From Bacillus fonticola (GTDB lineage Bacteria; Bacillota; Bacilli; Bacillales; JC228), in the NCBI RefSeq assembly GCF_012955605.1, contig NZ_CP052135.1, positions 2,430,711 to 2,494,710 on the forward strand: DNA of 64,000 nt, written 5' to 3'. This document shows positions 8,186 to 17,668 of the stretch, piece after piece (the first letter of the stretch is position 1; each line of letters starts with the position of its first letter). A program made the translations under genes and the position numbers. Below the pieces are notes generated by a model, which saw nothing but the letters and a program-made list of their open reading frames with translations, did not search any database and was not told where the DNA came from.

Positions 8186-9894
8186 TTGCTCACCAACTTA
8201 TCCATTTCCCGGGAAACAAATTCAAACAAGTTTCGATGTTGTTCTACATTTTGTTCACGGTTTGTCAACACTTCTACAAGTTGCCATGATGAATGACCTT
8301 GCGTTCGCAATGCCTGTCGCAACTCATCTCTTCCCGTTACAAGTTGATACTCACCTTGAAACATAGAGGCAACCTCTTTAAAGTGCACGTCCATCGGCGT
8401 ACCGAACAACGGTTCAAACACATCTTTCTCTTTTGCTTGTGGCAAAAAAGAAAAAATGCCCCCTCCGTTATTGTTAAAAACGACGATTGTAATGCGACTC
8501 TTACGTAACTTAGCAATTAAATGTCCGCCTAAATCGTGGAGCGTGGACAAATCACCGATGACCAAATAGGTCTGCTCGTAACGTTCGCTTACCCCGATCG
8601 CTGTGGAGATCACACCGTCAATGCCGTTCGCTCCACGGTTTGCGTATACATCACACGAAAGTGGTTTGCCGTGTGAGAACGTATCTAGGTCACGGATCGG
8701 CATACTATTTCCTACGAAAAGCGCAGTGCCTTCAGGAAGTGCAGCGAGAACCTCCTCCATTGCTTGTCCCTCGTGCCACGCCAGTAATTTATCTTTGTCT
8801 GACATTGCCTTCGATGCGCTTGCCTCTACTAATTGCCAATTCACAACCCAGTCCGTTATACGGGTGATAGCTTCATCCGGTATTACATCTCGACAAAACG
8901 TGCTCACCTCTGCCTCCACCCAATCAGTAACGGCATAAGCAGGGTCGCGATACGTAAATCCTTCGCCTACATAGACGTGGCGAGCATTTGACCATTCTAC
9001 AGCTACCGTTTGCGAAAGTGATTTGGAGACAGGCATAGCACCGAACCGAATAATTTGCTCAGGAAGCAAGTGCTCTCGAACCGCATGATTTCTAAGTAGA
9101 GCATCGTATGTGCGGACGAGCAACGGATGGTCATACTTCCGCAAATTTGAGAGCGGATCACATAATACCGGATATTGAAAGCTTTCTGCTAGTTGCAACA
9201 CAGCCTGCTCTTCTTCACGATTTGCTAACTGACCACAAATGATCATACCCTGGTCACAATTAGCAAAGGCTTCCCGCCATCTAGAAGGCTCCTCTACACG
9301 AATCCGACCCTTTGAAAAAGATCGGTTCTGATACAAAGTAGGACGCTCTTCTAATAAGTCCGGTACAAGTGGCTCACGGAAAGGAACGTTTAGATGTACA
9401 GGACCTTTTGGATGTTGATTGGCTACAACGACACTTCTAAACGCTTGTTGCTCATACGTTTGAATGGTCATTTCGTGTTCTTCAGCAATCGGTAAGTCCA
9501 CGAAGTGCTTCGCATACTTTCCGTACATGTGTAATTGATCAATTGCTTGTGGTGCTCCTACTTCTCGCAATTCATGTGGACGATCAGCCGTGATCACAAC
9601 CAGTGGAACGTGGCTATAGTACGCTTCAATAATTGCCGGGTAATAGTTAGCAGAAGCTGTTCCCGATGTACAGAGTAGTGCTATTGCTTTCCCATCTACT
9701 TTTGCCAGCCCGAGGGCATAAAAAGAGGCGGATCGCTCATCCAAAATCACATGAACGTTCAGCCGTTCGTCTCGATGGGCAACGAGCGCTAAAGGAGTAG
9801 AGCGAGAACCAGGACTCACCACGATGTCAGTGATTCCCCCAGAAATTAAGCTTTCTAGAAAGTGATACACAGCCCGTGTATTGTCATTCCCCAC
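8182..9894 (-). CDS. menD: SEPHCHC synthase (thiamine diphosphate enzyme)
   Basis: A ThDP enzyme of about 570 residues joining 2-oxoglutarate to isochorismate. N-terminal signature DIVVSPGSRSTPLALVAHRD, PYR domain with TSGTASANYYPAIIEAYY and VITADRP, and a C-terminal ThDP domain with GDLSTLHDLGG and FNNNGGGIFSFLPQA. The frame opens with GTG at 9903, directly abutting the ribosome site. The GTG at 9894 is 8 bases after AGGGGG and is taken as the start. It overlaps the end of menF and, by 4 bases, menH. Confidence 0.95.
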   Translation of the reverse strand: MGNDNTRAVYHFLESLISGGITDIVVSPGSRSTPLALVAHRDERLNVHVILDERSASFYALGLAKVDGKAIALLCTSGTASANYYPAIIEAYYSHVPLVVITADRPHELREVGAPQAIDQLHMYGKYAKHFVDLPIAEEHEMTIQTYEQQAFRSVVVANQHPKGPVHLNVPFREPLVPDLLEERPTLYQNRSFSKGRIRVEEPSRWREAFANCDQGMIICGQLANREEEQAVLQLAESFQYPVLCDPLSNLRKYDHPLLVRTYDALLRNHAVREHLLPEQIIRFGAMPVSKSLSQTVAVEWSNARHVYVGEGFTYRDPAYAVTDWVEAEVSTFCRDVIPDEAITRITDWVVNWQLVEASASKAMSDKDKLLAWHEGQAMEEVLAALPEGTALFVGNSMPIRDLDTFSHGKPLSCDVYANRGANGIDGVISTAIGVSERYEQTYLVIGDLSTLHDLGGHLIAKLRKSRITIVVFNNNGGGIFSFLPQAKEKDVFEPLFGTPMDVHFKEVASMFQGEYQLVTGRDELRQALRTQGHSSWQLVEVLTNREQNVEQHRNLFEFVSREMDKLVSK

Positions 9895-11302
9895 GCAGAT
9901 CACCCCCTACTCCCAAACTAGTCCGCATCGGCTTTAATTTAACAAGCGTTTCGTCCCATTCCTCCACAGGGGTAGAATCGCTCACGATACCACAGCCCGC
10001 GTAAAGCACAGCTTCGTTCCTATTTATACGAGCGGAACGAATAGCGACGACAAATTCTCCATTTCCGTTCATGTCCACCCAACCAATCGGCCCTGCATAC
10101 CAACCACGATCTAGGGGTTCGTGCTCACGGATGAACTGTAAAGCCTCCGGACGAGGGCTCCCTCCTAATGCAGGAGTGGGGTGCAACTTTTCCACAAAAG
10201 GCAACAAGGTCGCACTATCAGTTACTGTACCTTGAATGGGTGTGTGTAAATGTTGTACATGCTTCATCTTTAATAGTGACGGACTCTCTGCGACAACAAC
10301 ATCTTCACAAAGTGACTCGAACACTGATTGAATCAATTCGACTACGTACGCGTGTTCTTGACCGTTTTTCACGTCTTGTAGTAGCCAATCGCCCAACTGA
10401 AAATCTCCCTGTAAAGTTTCCCCTCGTGGCATTGTGCCTGCAATGGCGTGAGAGTAAACCCTGTTTCCATTTTTACGTATCAGCCGTTCTGGTGTGGCTC
10501 CCATAAAAGAGTGGTCACCTTTCGCGTAAGAAAAGACAAAGGAATTTTGTTGTTCTTCCGATAGGTTCCTGAGCACAGTAGCGACGTCCATGTTGTCTGA
10601 GAACGTCAATTGTTGTTCTCTTGCCAAAACCACTTTGTTAAAGTTTCCCTCTTCCATTGCATTTGTCGCCCGTTTCACAACCGATTTCCACTCTTCACCG
10701 CAAGGGTTTTCTTCTTGGACTAAATGAGGGAGATCTTTTTTCTCTTCCCGATTCACTAAAGTACTCCAACACTTTACAGACAGTTCATCTTGATCCTGTA
10801 TGTGATGCTGAAGTAATTCTGTCGGCGCAACGACAGTTTCCGTCCAATACGCCTTCCCATCGCTCTCTGTATACATAAATTTTGGCACGATAAAAGAAGC
10901 TGCCCCAAACGTTTGCCAGGCATCATTTGATGAAGGTTCCTCAAAAAAGGAAAATCCGCCAAATAGAAGCGGTCCTGTTCCATAAGGTAGAACCGACGTG
11001 TCGACCTTTCCTATAAAGCGCTTCCACTGCTGTTCAACCGAACTAAATCGGGAAAGATACTTGTGTTCAGGTGCAATCGTAAACGCGGCACCAAAACCAA
11101 CCATTGTTAGCGAGCGATCATTCGTTTGCCAAAAAAAGCGCTCTTCTTCTTGAAGGACTTGTGCAGCACGATACACTGAAGTCGCAGGAATCGGATCAAT
11201 AGACCACACAGAAGATTGCCATACGCGGTCTTTATGCGTGGACCGAATCGTATACGTACTCTGTTGTGTTCCTTTATGATCTCGTTCTTTGATGGTGGCC
11301 AT
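9884..11302 (-). CDS. menF: Isochorismate synthase
   Basis: A 472-residue chorismate-utilising enzyme converting chorismate to isochorismate, the first committed step to menaquinone. Conserved blocks: NFNKVVLAREQQL, FMGATPERLI, AIAGTMPRGE, HPTPALGGSPRPEAL and GWYAGPIGWVDMNG, followed by AIRSARI. A GAGGAGG site precedes the ATG. It is the first gene of menFDHBEC, with a probable promoter at 11357-11385. No lyase domain is fused and no siderophore genes are near, so MenF is favoured over a DhbC-type paralogue. Confidence 0.95.
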   Translation of the reverse strand: MATIKERDHKGTQQSTYTIRSTHKDRVWQSSVWSIDPIPATSVYRAAQVLQEEERFFWQTNDRSLTMVGFGAAFTIAPEHKYLSRFSSVEQQWKRFIGKVDTSVLPYGTGPLLFGGFSFFEEPSSNDAWQTFGAASFIVPKFMYTESDGKAYWTETVVAPTELLQHHIQDQDELSVKCWSTLVNREEKKDLPHLVQEENPCGEEWKSVVKRATNAMEEGNFNKVVLAREQQLTFSDNMDVATVLRNLSEEQQNSFVFSYAKGDHSFMGATPERLIRKNGNRVYSHAIAGTMPRGETLQGDFQLGDWLLQDVKNGQEHAYVVELIQSVFESLCEDVVVAESPSLLKMKHVQHLHTPIQGTVTDSATLLPFVEKLHPTPALGGSPRPEALQFIREHEPLDRGWYAGPIGWVDMNGNGEFVVAIRSARINRNEAVLYAGCGIVSDSTPVEEWDETLVKLKPMRTSLGVGGDLRGE

Positions 11303-11356
11303 CCTACTTCCTCCTCAACGTACGACCGATTAATACCGAAAAATAGCATACACTTC

Positions 11357-11385
11357 ATTTTAAAATACTTTATGCAAATTGTCAT
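11357..11385 (-). promoter_or_regulatory. Probable SigA promoter of the men operon
   Basis: On the minus strand ATGACA, a 17-base spacer and TAAAAT lie about 55 bases upstream of menF. The spacing is ideal and the hexamers are one mismatch each from consensus. Inferred from sequence only. Confidence 0.55.
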
Positions 11386-11499
11386 GCACGTAAACTGGAA
11401 ATGTCACAAAGGGCACTCAACGGTCAATTTCCCACCTGCAATTTGGAACTAAATACTTAATAAGGAAATAGAACGTCCCGTGTTTCTCGTGAAATTTCA

Positions 11500-11528
11500 T
11501 TGACAGTCAGTATTTCTTTTTCTACACT
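11500..11528 (+). promoter_or_regulatory. Probable SigA promoter of menA
   Basis: A perfect TTGACA, a 17-base spacer and TACACT. This would give a leader of about 340 bases before menA that contains the whole family A repeat cluster. Confidence 0.6.
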
Positions 11529-11578
11529 TGTATTTGGTCACGATTGTTCACAAATCGTTTACACTTTTATCACGCGAG

Positions 11579-11815
11579 ACCCACACGACATGGGTCAGAA
11601 TGGCATTCGCTCGCAGGAAGAAAGTGGCTCGGCGTTGCGCTCGCAAGAATGCGAGTGCCTGCGTTGCGCTCACAAGGTTGCGAGTGTGCCTGCGTTGCGC
11701 TCGCAAGGATGCGAGTGTGCCTGCGTTGCGACAAGGACGTCGCGCAGTTAGCAGGCCTTCCTTACCTAGGACGTCGCGCAGTTAGCAGGCCTTCCTTACT
11801 AAGACGTCGCGTACT
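11579..11815 (+). repeat. Expanded family A hairpin-repeat cluster in the menA leader
   Basis: It begins CCCACACGACATGGGTCAGA and then has three tandem units of 29-31 bases (11632-11660, 11661-11691, 11692-11722), each GCGTTGCGCTC... with an inner hairpin such as CTCGCAAGGATGCGAG. A 34-base unit starting GGACGTCGCGCAGTTAGC follows, duplicated in tandem (11735-11768, then 11769 on), plus a third partial GACGTCGCG. The modules match the copies at 6356 and 58685. Confidence 0.85.
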
Positions 11816-11881
11816 TATCCTTTCATCCTTATCCTTAACATGTTCTCCTTTTTCTTACGACTTGAAAGGGGTGGAAAAGAG

Positions 11882-12817
11882 TTGGAACCCATAATGGAAA
11901 CTCCTTCAACTGAATTACAGCACACACGGTCATGGCGTGTTTGGTGGCAGCTGACGAGACCACACACACTGACAGCTGCTTTTGTCCCTGTTATGTTAGG
12001 AAGCGCCCTAGCTTTGCAAGAAGGGGCTATAGATATATGGCTCATGCTCGCGATGTTGTTCGCCTCTTTGTTCATTCAAGCAGCAACCAACATGTTCAAT
12101 GAGTATTATGACTATAAGCGTGGGCTAGATACTAAAGATTCAATCGGCATTGGTGGTGCGATTGTCAGAGAAGGTGTACGACCTAAAACAGTCCTTGCAA
12201 TTGCCTTCGCGTTGTTTGGAATGAGCGCTCTGCTTGGTGTATACATTTGTTTAGCTAGTAGCTGGTGGGTGGCGGTTGTTGGTCTAGTTTGTATGGCAGC
12301 TGGGTATTTATATACAGGTGGCCCATTTCCGATCGCATATTCACCGTTCGGGGAAATAATGGCTGGATTTTTCATGGGTATTGTGATCATCATTTTGTCT
12401 TTTTACATTCAAACTGGCACCATCACAACAGAAAGCTGGCTTGTTAGCATCCCTATTTTCTTCTTAGTCGGGAACATCAATCTGGCTAACAATATACGGG
12501 ATCGTGAAGGGGATGCACTTGCTGGACGTAAAACGATAGCCATTTTAATCGGACGCAAAAAAGCAATTAGACTGCTTGCAGCTTCATTCTTATTTGCATA
12601 TATTTGGATTGTTGTACTGATCATGATTTATCCTAACTTCTTCTGGTTCGTAGCTGTGTTCGCGAGCCTTCCAAAAGCAATACAAGCTACAAAGGGCTTT
12701 ATTGGGAAGTCCCAACCGCAAGAAATGATGCCGGCAATGAGAGCTACAGCCCAAACCAATACACTGTTTGGTGTTTTACTGACCATCGGTGTGCTTCTCA
12801 CTATTTGGATAGGATAA
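11882..12817 (+). CDS. menA: 1,4-Dihydroxy-2-naphthoate polyprenyltransferase
   Basis: A UbiA-family membrane prenyltransferase of about 311 residues that joins DHNA to a polyprenyl diphosphate, giving demethylmenaquinone. It begins WWQLTRPHTLTAAFVPVMLG, has the first Asp-rich prenyl-diphosphate motif NMFNEYYDYKRGLD and the second NNIRDREGDALAGRKT, and eight or so hydrophobic helices. The longer ATG frame at 11840 lacks a ribosome site. The TTG at 11882 is 10 bases after AAAGGGG. The in-frame ATG at 11894 is the alternative. It is divergent from menFDHBEC and followed by its own terminator. Confidence 0.93.
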   Translation: MEPIMETPSTELQHTRSWRVWWQLTRPHTLTAAFVPVMLGSALALQEGAIDIWLMLAMLFASLFIQAATNMFNEYYDYKRGLDTKDSIGIGGAIVREGVRPKTVLAIAFALFGMSALLGVYICLASSWWVAVVGLVCMAAGYLYTGGPFPIAYSPFGEIMAGFFMGIVIIILSFYIQTGTITTESWLVSIPIFFLVGNINLANNIRDREGDALAGRKTIAILIGRKKAIRLLAASFLFAYIWIVVLIMIYPNFFWFVAVFASLPKAIQATKGFIGKSQPQEMMPAMRATAQTNTLFGVLLTIGVLLTIWIG

Positions 12818-12848
12818 CCACTCAAACGTTAGTTTCCCAGAAAAAATA

Positions 12849-12883
12849 CATTTCTTTCCGTAAGCGGAGAGAGGTGTTTTTTT
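12849..12883 (+). terminator. menA terminator
   Basis: A 12-bp stem with G-U pairs, CATTTCTTTCCG against CGGAGAGAGGTG, loop TAAG, followed by seven T residues. Confidence 0.8.
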
Positions 12884-12960
12884 ACGTTCTCCAACTTTCA
12901 GAATAGCACCCTTCCTCTCGTTTCATACTAGATGTAGAAACAGGAAGGATGTGACCCTCT

Positions 12961-13716
12961 ATGCATTCACCACAACAAGTGGCCCATTGGAAGGCCCTGT
13001 TAGAGAAGCAGAAACAAGAACTTCTTACTCATAGTCATGATCATAAACTAGGTCTTTCATATCGGGATGAAGGCGGTGAGCTTTCATTGTATGATAATCA
13101 TCCCGGAGATTCTGGTACCGATTTATATGAGCGAGAAAAAGATGCTGCATTGCATGTTCATGAGCTTGATGAGCTTTCCGAAGTTTATAACGCACTGCAA
13201 GCAATCGATAAGGGGACATACGGAATTTGTCAGGTGTGTAAAAAGACCATTCCTGCTGAGCGACTTGATGCGATTCCGACAGCTGTTACTTGTAAAGAAC
13301 ACGCCCCTCATTCAATTCCAGAAGATCGCCCTGTGGAAGAAGAGATCTTGGAACCAGCACACGGTCCTCATTTTCATCACCGAACGGGCCCAGAGGTATT
13401 TGATGAATACGATAGCTTTCAGGAAGTCGCCCGTTACGGGACAAGTGAGACACCTTCAGACTTTCAAGGGGACATTGATGATTACGAGGGCTTGTATGAC
13501 CCTGAAGAAGGAGAAGGCTTTACTGAAGCATATGAAACATTTGTAGGGCAGGACTTTGACAGTGGAGAAGTTCGTGTCTATCCTTCTGGTAAATTCCATG
13601 AAGGATACGAAGATCAACTGGATGAAGAGGGGACAGACACTCCATTTGGTGACTTACCATTTCACAACAGTGATGGCTACGTAGACGAGTCAGATAATGT
13701 GAAAAAGGATGACTAG
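12961..13716 (+). CDS. yteA: YteA family TraR/DksA zinc-finger sporulation protein
   Basis: A 251-residue acidic protein. The N-terminal half carries HDHKLGLSYRDEGGELSLYDNHP and the GT-containing YteA motif DSGTDLYEREKDAAL. The DksA/TraR-type C4 zinc finger appears as GICQVCKKTIPAERLDAIPTA then TCKEHA at about residues 92-118. The C-terminal half is very rich in Asp, Glu and Gly. B. subtilis yteA lies near the men and glg genes and is a sporulation gene, as I recall. The start ATG has AGGAAGG upstream. It converges on glgP. Confidence 0.9.
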   Translation: MHSPQQVAHWKALLEKQKQELLTHSHDHKLGLSYRDEGGELSLYDNHPGDSGTDLYEREKDAALHVHELDELSEVYNALQAIDKGTYGICQVCKKTIPAERLDAIPTAVTCKEHAPHSIPEDRPVEEEILEPAHGPHFHHRTGPEVFDEYDSFQEVARYGTSETPSDFQGDIDDYEGLYDPEEGEGFTEAYETFVGQDFDSGEVRVYPSGKFHEGYEDQLDEEGTDTPFGDLPFHNSDGYVDESDNVKKDD

Positions 13717-13773
13717 ACATAGTAGTAAAGTGCGGTGCTCTTTCTCTTGAACGCAAGAACCAATAAGAGTGCA

Positions 13774-13807
13774 AAAGGGCTGTCCTGCAAAATATAGGCA
13801 GCCCTTT
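13774..13807 (-). terminator. Terminator at the 3' end of the glg operon
   Basis: AAAGGGCTG pairs with CAGCCCTTT, and the minus strand continues TTTT. It lies between the convergent yteA and glgP genes and may act on both. Confidence 0.7.
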
Positions 13808-13824
13808 CATGAGTGGAGATGCGA

Positions 13825-16230
13825 TCAATACATTTCATGTGAAACCGGTTGAATGTTCCAAATATCTTTTGCATACTCCCGGATCGTTCTGTCACTTGAA
13901 AAATGCCCACTTTCTGCGATATTCACAAGGGTCGAACGCCACCATGACATGCGATCATAGCTTGTGGCAACGGTTTGTTGTGCCGCTAGATAAGACGCAA
14001 AATCACGTAGCACAAAAAATGTATCATTCTCCTCTATAAGTGAGTCAACAATCGTGTTGAACAAGTCTCCAGTATGGGGTAAAAAACCGTTCGTCAATTG
14101 ATCTACCGCATGGCGAATACGTGGGTCATGGGTGTAATATTCTCGAGCTACGTAGCCCCCGTCACGTTGGTAGCTCATGACTTCCTCTGCATTCAAGCCA
14201 AACAAAAACATATGCTCCGCACCAATGCGGTTATGCATCTCTACATTAGCGCCATCAAGTGTACCAATCGTCAGTGCACCGTTCATCATAAACTTCATGT
14301 TCCCTGTCCCGGACGCTTCTTTACTCGCCGTAGAAATTTGCTCACTGACGTCTGCCGCCGGAATGAGTCTCTCTGCTAAGGACACCCGGTAATTTTCTAG
14401 GAAGACGACTTGGATATACTTTCGGACAATAGGGTCTTGATTAATCGAATCTGCGACAGAATGAATGAGTTTAATGATCGTTTTCGCGTAAGTATAACCA
14501 GGAGATGCTTTTGCTCCAAACAAAAATACACGTGGCGTCCAGTTATGATTGGGCTCTTCTCGAATGCTATTTGCTAAAGATAAAATGTGTAGGACATTGA
14601 GCAATTGCCGCTTATAAGCGTGTAGCCGTTTAATATGAATATCAAAAATAGCATCTTCACGTAGCGCGATTCCGAACTGCTCTTTCACATATTGGGCAAG
14701 AAGCGACTTGTTCTTTCGCTTCACGACACGCAATTGTTCTAGCAAATTCGGATCATCTTCTAGCTTACGAAGTTCTTGCAATGCTGCCGGTTCTGATCGC
14801 CATCTCTCTCCGATGGCATCATCGATCAAATGGGTAAGGCTTGGGTTAGACTTCATTAACCAGCGTCTGTGAGCAATGCCGTTCGTTTTATTTTGAAACT
14901 TCCCAGGAAATGCTTCATGAAATTGACGCATTTCCCTCTTTTTCAAGATCTCTGTGTGTAATTCTGCTACCCCGTTCACACAAAATGAGCCTACAATTGC
15001 TAGTGGTGCCATCCGAACTTCCCCGTCTGCCAAGATAGAGAGTTGCTCAATCCGGCTCCAATCACCCGGTGTTTCTTCCCAAAGTTGTCCACACCATCGT
15101 TCATGAATTTCTTCAACGATCCCATACATCCGTGGCAATAAGTGCTTAAACAAATGAATGGGCCATGTTTCAAGCGCCTCAGAAAGCGTCGTGTGGTTTG
15201 TGTAGGCAAACGTTCGTGTTGTGACATCCCATGCCACCTCCCACGAAAAACCGTACTCGTCTAAAAGGATCCGCATTAGTTCGGGAATAGCTAACACGGG
15301 ATGGGTATCATTCAACTGAATAACAACACGTTCATGAAAAGAGCGCATGTCTCCTTTTTGCTTCACAAAAGAACGAACGATCGTTTGTAAACTAGCAGAC
15401 ACTAAAAAATACTGTTGCTTCAATCGCAATAACTTCCCTGGGTCGTGCGTGTCGTCAGGATACAAAAATTCTGTAATAGCCTCTGTGTCCCGTTTGTACC
15501 TCATGATGTCTTGATGAGGGGGAAATGGAGAAGGCTCTGCACTCCATAATCGCAGCGTATTGACCGTTTCATTTTGATAGCCCAAAATCGGGATATCATA
15601 AGGAACAGCCATTACTTTTTCTGTATTGAGGTGGCGAAATTGTAGCTTTCCTCCCGCCTCCGATGACTCTACATTTCCAAAAAAATGCACTTCAACTGCC
15701 TCGTCACTTCTTCTCACTTCCCATACGTTTCCATTAATCAACCAAGGGTCTGGCCATTCTACTTGAAACCCGTCCACAATTTTTTGCTTGAAAAGGCCAT
15801 GTTTATAGCGGATACCGAAGCCGTGACCTGGATATTGCAACGAAGCAAGGGAGTCCAAAAAACAGGCTGCTAATCTGCCAAGTCCTCCGTTGCCTAGTCC
15901 TGCATCACATTCAATTTCCTCAATGTCAGAAAGGGGGATTCCTAGTTCAAGCAACCCCTTTTCTACAACTTCCTCTATTCCTAAATACTGCAGCTGTTGC
16001 CGTAGCATACGCCCTAGTAAAAACTCGATTGAAAAGTAGTACACTTGTTTCCCTTGCTCGCTCCTCAATCGCTCGTTCGTTGCAATCCAATCTGGGCTTA
16101 ACTGCTCACGTACCATTGTTCCTAACGCTAGAAATTGCTCTCGTGATGTCGTATCAGCGAAGGGTTTTCCAGACAGTAGCTCAAGCTTCTTCACAAACTG
16201 CTGGCAAAAAGCGCTTCGGCTAGAAAACAT
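13825..16230 (-). CDS. glgP: Glycogen phosphorylase
   Basis: An 801-residue PLP-dependent GT35 phosphorylase releasing glucose 1-phosphate from glycogen. Markers: YYFSIEFLLGRML and NGGLGRLAACFLDSLA near the N-terminus, EWPDPWLING, the KRLHAYKRQLLN block, and the PLP-lysine region EASGTGNMKFMMNG followed by TLDGANVEM. The frame is open to 16302, but GGAGG lies just before the ATG at 16230. This start overlaps the end of glgA by 11 bases and gives the standard family length. Last gene of glgBCDAP, as in B. subtilis. Confidence 0.96.
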   Translation of the reverse strand: MFSSRSAFCQQFVKKLELLSGKPFADTTSREQFLALGTMVREQLSPDWIATNERLRSEQGKQVYYFSIEFLLGRMLRQQLQYLGIEEVVEKGLLELGIPLSDIEEIECDAGLGNGGLGRLAACFLDSLASLQYPGHGFGIRYKHGLFKQKIVDGFQVEWPDPWLINGNVWEVRRSDEAVEVHFFGNVESSEAGGKLQFRHLNTEKVMAVPYDIPILGYQNETVNTLRLWSAEPSPFPPHQDIMRYKRDTEAITEFLYPDDTHDPGKLLRLKQQYFLVSASLQTIVRSFVKQKGDMRSFHERVVIQLNDTHPVLAIPELMRILLDEYGFSWEVAWDVTTRTFAYTNHTTLSEALETWPIHLFKHLLPRMYGIVEEIHERWCGQLWEETPGDWSRIEQLSILADGEVRMAPLAIVGSFCVNGVAELHTEILKKREMRQFHEAFPGKFQNKTNGIAHRRWLMKSNPSLTHLIDDAIGERWRSEPAALQELRKLEDDPNLLEQLRVVKRKNKSLLAQYVKEQFGIALREDAIFDIHIKRLHAYKRQLLNVLHILSLANSIREEPNHNWTPRVFLFGAKASPGYTYAKTIIKLIHSVADSINQDPIVRKYIQVVFLENYRVSLAERLIPAADVSEQISTASKEASGTGNMKFMMNGALTIGTLDGANVEMHNRIGAEHMFLFGLNAEEVMSYQRDGGYVAREYYTHDPRIRHAVDQLTNGFLPHTGDLFNTIVDSLIEENDTFFVLRDFASYLAAQQTVATSYDRMSWWRSTLVNIAESGHFSSDRTIREYAKDIWNIQPVSHEMY

Positions 16231-17668
16231 GGCTTTCCCTCCTGGTTGTGATTTCCTCGTATAACTCATTGTAAGCAAGTGCCGAGCTATCCCAGCTGAC
16301 ATCTCGCTGCAAACAACGCTGTTGAATCAATTGCCATACTTCGCCATTCTCATAAAAGGACAGCGCACGACGTACTGTATAAAGAAAAGCAGACGAATCA
16401 ATAGGTCCGAAAGTAAAGCCCCATCCTTCCCCCGTTTCCTCGTTATACGAAAGTACCGTATCCTTTAACCCACCTGTTTCCCTAACAATCGGAACCGTAC
16501 CGTACTTCATGCCGATGAGCTGACTAAGCCCACACGGTTCGAACAAACTCGGCAATAGCAACATATCGCTGGCTGCATATAAATGGTGGGCAAATGACTC
16601 ATCAAAACCAATATATGACCGGCATTTTTCATGATACTGGGCTTCCATTTCACGAAAAAAGTTCTCATCGTCTCGCTCCCCTGAACCGAGCAACACAAAT
16701 TGGATATCTTCCTTCATCAGCTCGTGAAACACTTCTCTTACTAGCCCCATTCCCTTTTGGTTTGTCAGGCGGGAGATAACAGCGACAAGTGGAACGTCTT
16801 GCTCAGGAAGTGACATTTGCTGTTGTAAAGTACGTTTATTGAGTGATTTACTCTCTTGAATGGACGCTGTGAAGGGGTGCGGAATGAAAACGTCCGTAAC
16901 CGGGTTGTAAACTTCCTCATCAATACCATTCACAATGCCAGAGATATGCTCAGTTCGGACCTGTAACACACCGGTAAGCCTTTCCCCGTACTCTTCTGTT
17001 TGAATTTCCTTTGCATATGATGGACTAACTGTCGTGATGCGATCGCTCGCAACCAACGCTGCTTTCAAAAAGTTGATCCCGCCATGAAACTCAAGACGTT
17101 GCGACGTGAAGTGCTCCTCTCCAAGTGGCAACAACTCCCCAAGAATCGACTTCGGAAAAACCCCTTGATAACGTAAATTGTGGATTGTAAACACAGTTCG
17201 GATGCGCCCATACTCAGGATAGAATCCATAATACTCGCTTAAAAGATACGGAACCATGCCCGTGTGCCAATCATGGCAATGTAATACATCTGGGAAAGTG
17301 TCTAACTTTGGCAATGCTTCCAGTACGGCTAAGCAAAAAAAGCTAAACCGTTCTCCATCGTCAGGAAATCCGTACAATTGCGATCTGCGAAAGTAGTACT
17401 CGTTGTCGATAAAATACATCGTAACGCCATCGTGTTCCAACTGAAACAATCCACAATGCTGCTCACGCCAACCTACGTTGACTGTCCAATGCGTTACATA
17501 TTCCATTTTCTCCTGCCACACTTGTGGAATATCACCATATTTCGGGAGTATCACGCTGACAGACGTTCCTTGTCGCTGTAACGCTTGTGGGAGTGAACCT
17601 GCTACATCTGCAAGTCCTCCTGTTTTACAAAAAGGTACACACTCTCCTACGACAAATAGTGTGTTCAT
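16220..17668 (-). CDS. glgA: Glycogen synthase (ADP-glucose)
   Basis: A 482-residue GT5 glycosyltransferase that extends alpha-1,4-glucan from ADP-glucose. The N-terminal ADP-glucose loop is CKTGGLADVAGSLPQAL. Further conserved parts are HCHDWHTGMVPYLL, VSPSYAKEI, VNGIDEEVYNP, ISRLTNQKG and the C-terminal PSLFEPCGLSQLIGMKYG with TGGLKDTV. The start overlaps the glgD stop by 4 bases. It is part of the glgBCDAP operon with tight translational coupling. Confidence 0.97.
   Translation of the reverse strand: MNTLFVVGECVPFCKTGGLADVAGSLPQALQRQGTSVSVILPKYGDIPQVWQEKMEYVTHWTVNVGWREQHCGLFQLEHDGVTMYFIDNEYYFRRSQLYGFPDDGERFSFFCLAVLEALPKLDTFPDVLHCHDWHTGMVPYLLSEYYGFYPEYGRIRTVFTIHNLRYQGVFPKSILGELLPLGEEHFTSQRLEFHGGINFLKAALVASDRITTVSPSYAKEIQTEEYGERLTGVLQVRTEHISGIVNGIDEEVYNPVTDVFIPHPFTASIQESKSLNKRTLQQQMSLPEQDVPLVAVISRLTNQKGMGLVREVFHELMKEDIQFVLLGSGERDDENFFREMEAQYHEKCRSYIGFDESFAHHLYAASDMLLLPSLFEPCGLSQLIGMKYGTVPIVRETGGLKDTVLSYNEETGEGWGFTFGPIDSSAFLYTVRRALSFYENGEVWQLIQQRCLQRDVSWDSSALAYNELYEEITTRRESHVF

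Larger units (their letters stand above)
11303..11881. other. Divergent menF-menA intergenic region
   Basis: A 580-base gap. From left to right it holds the men operon promoter (minus), a featureless AT-rich stretch, a consensus-like promoter for menA (11500-11528) and a long hairpin-repeat cluster (11579-11815) that would form the menA leader. Several frames stay open across the repeats, but none has a ribosome site or a protein-like composition. Confidence 0.7.

Noticed and set aside
8603..8938. 111-codon frame antisense to menD
   Set aside because: Shadow frame within a well-supported gene.
11500..11894. Three overlapping open frames of 83-116 codons rich in Arg, Cys and Ala
   Set aside because: They translate the hairpin repeats in the menA leader, have no ribosome site and are open in several frames because of GC-rich repeat composition.
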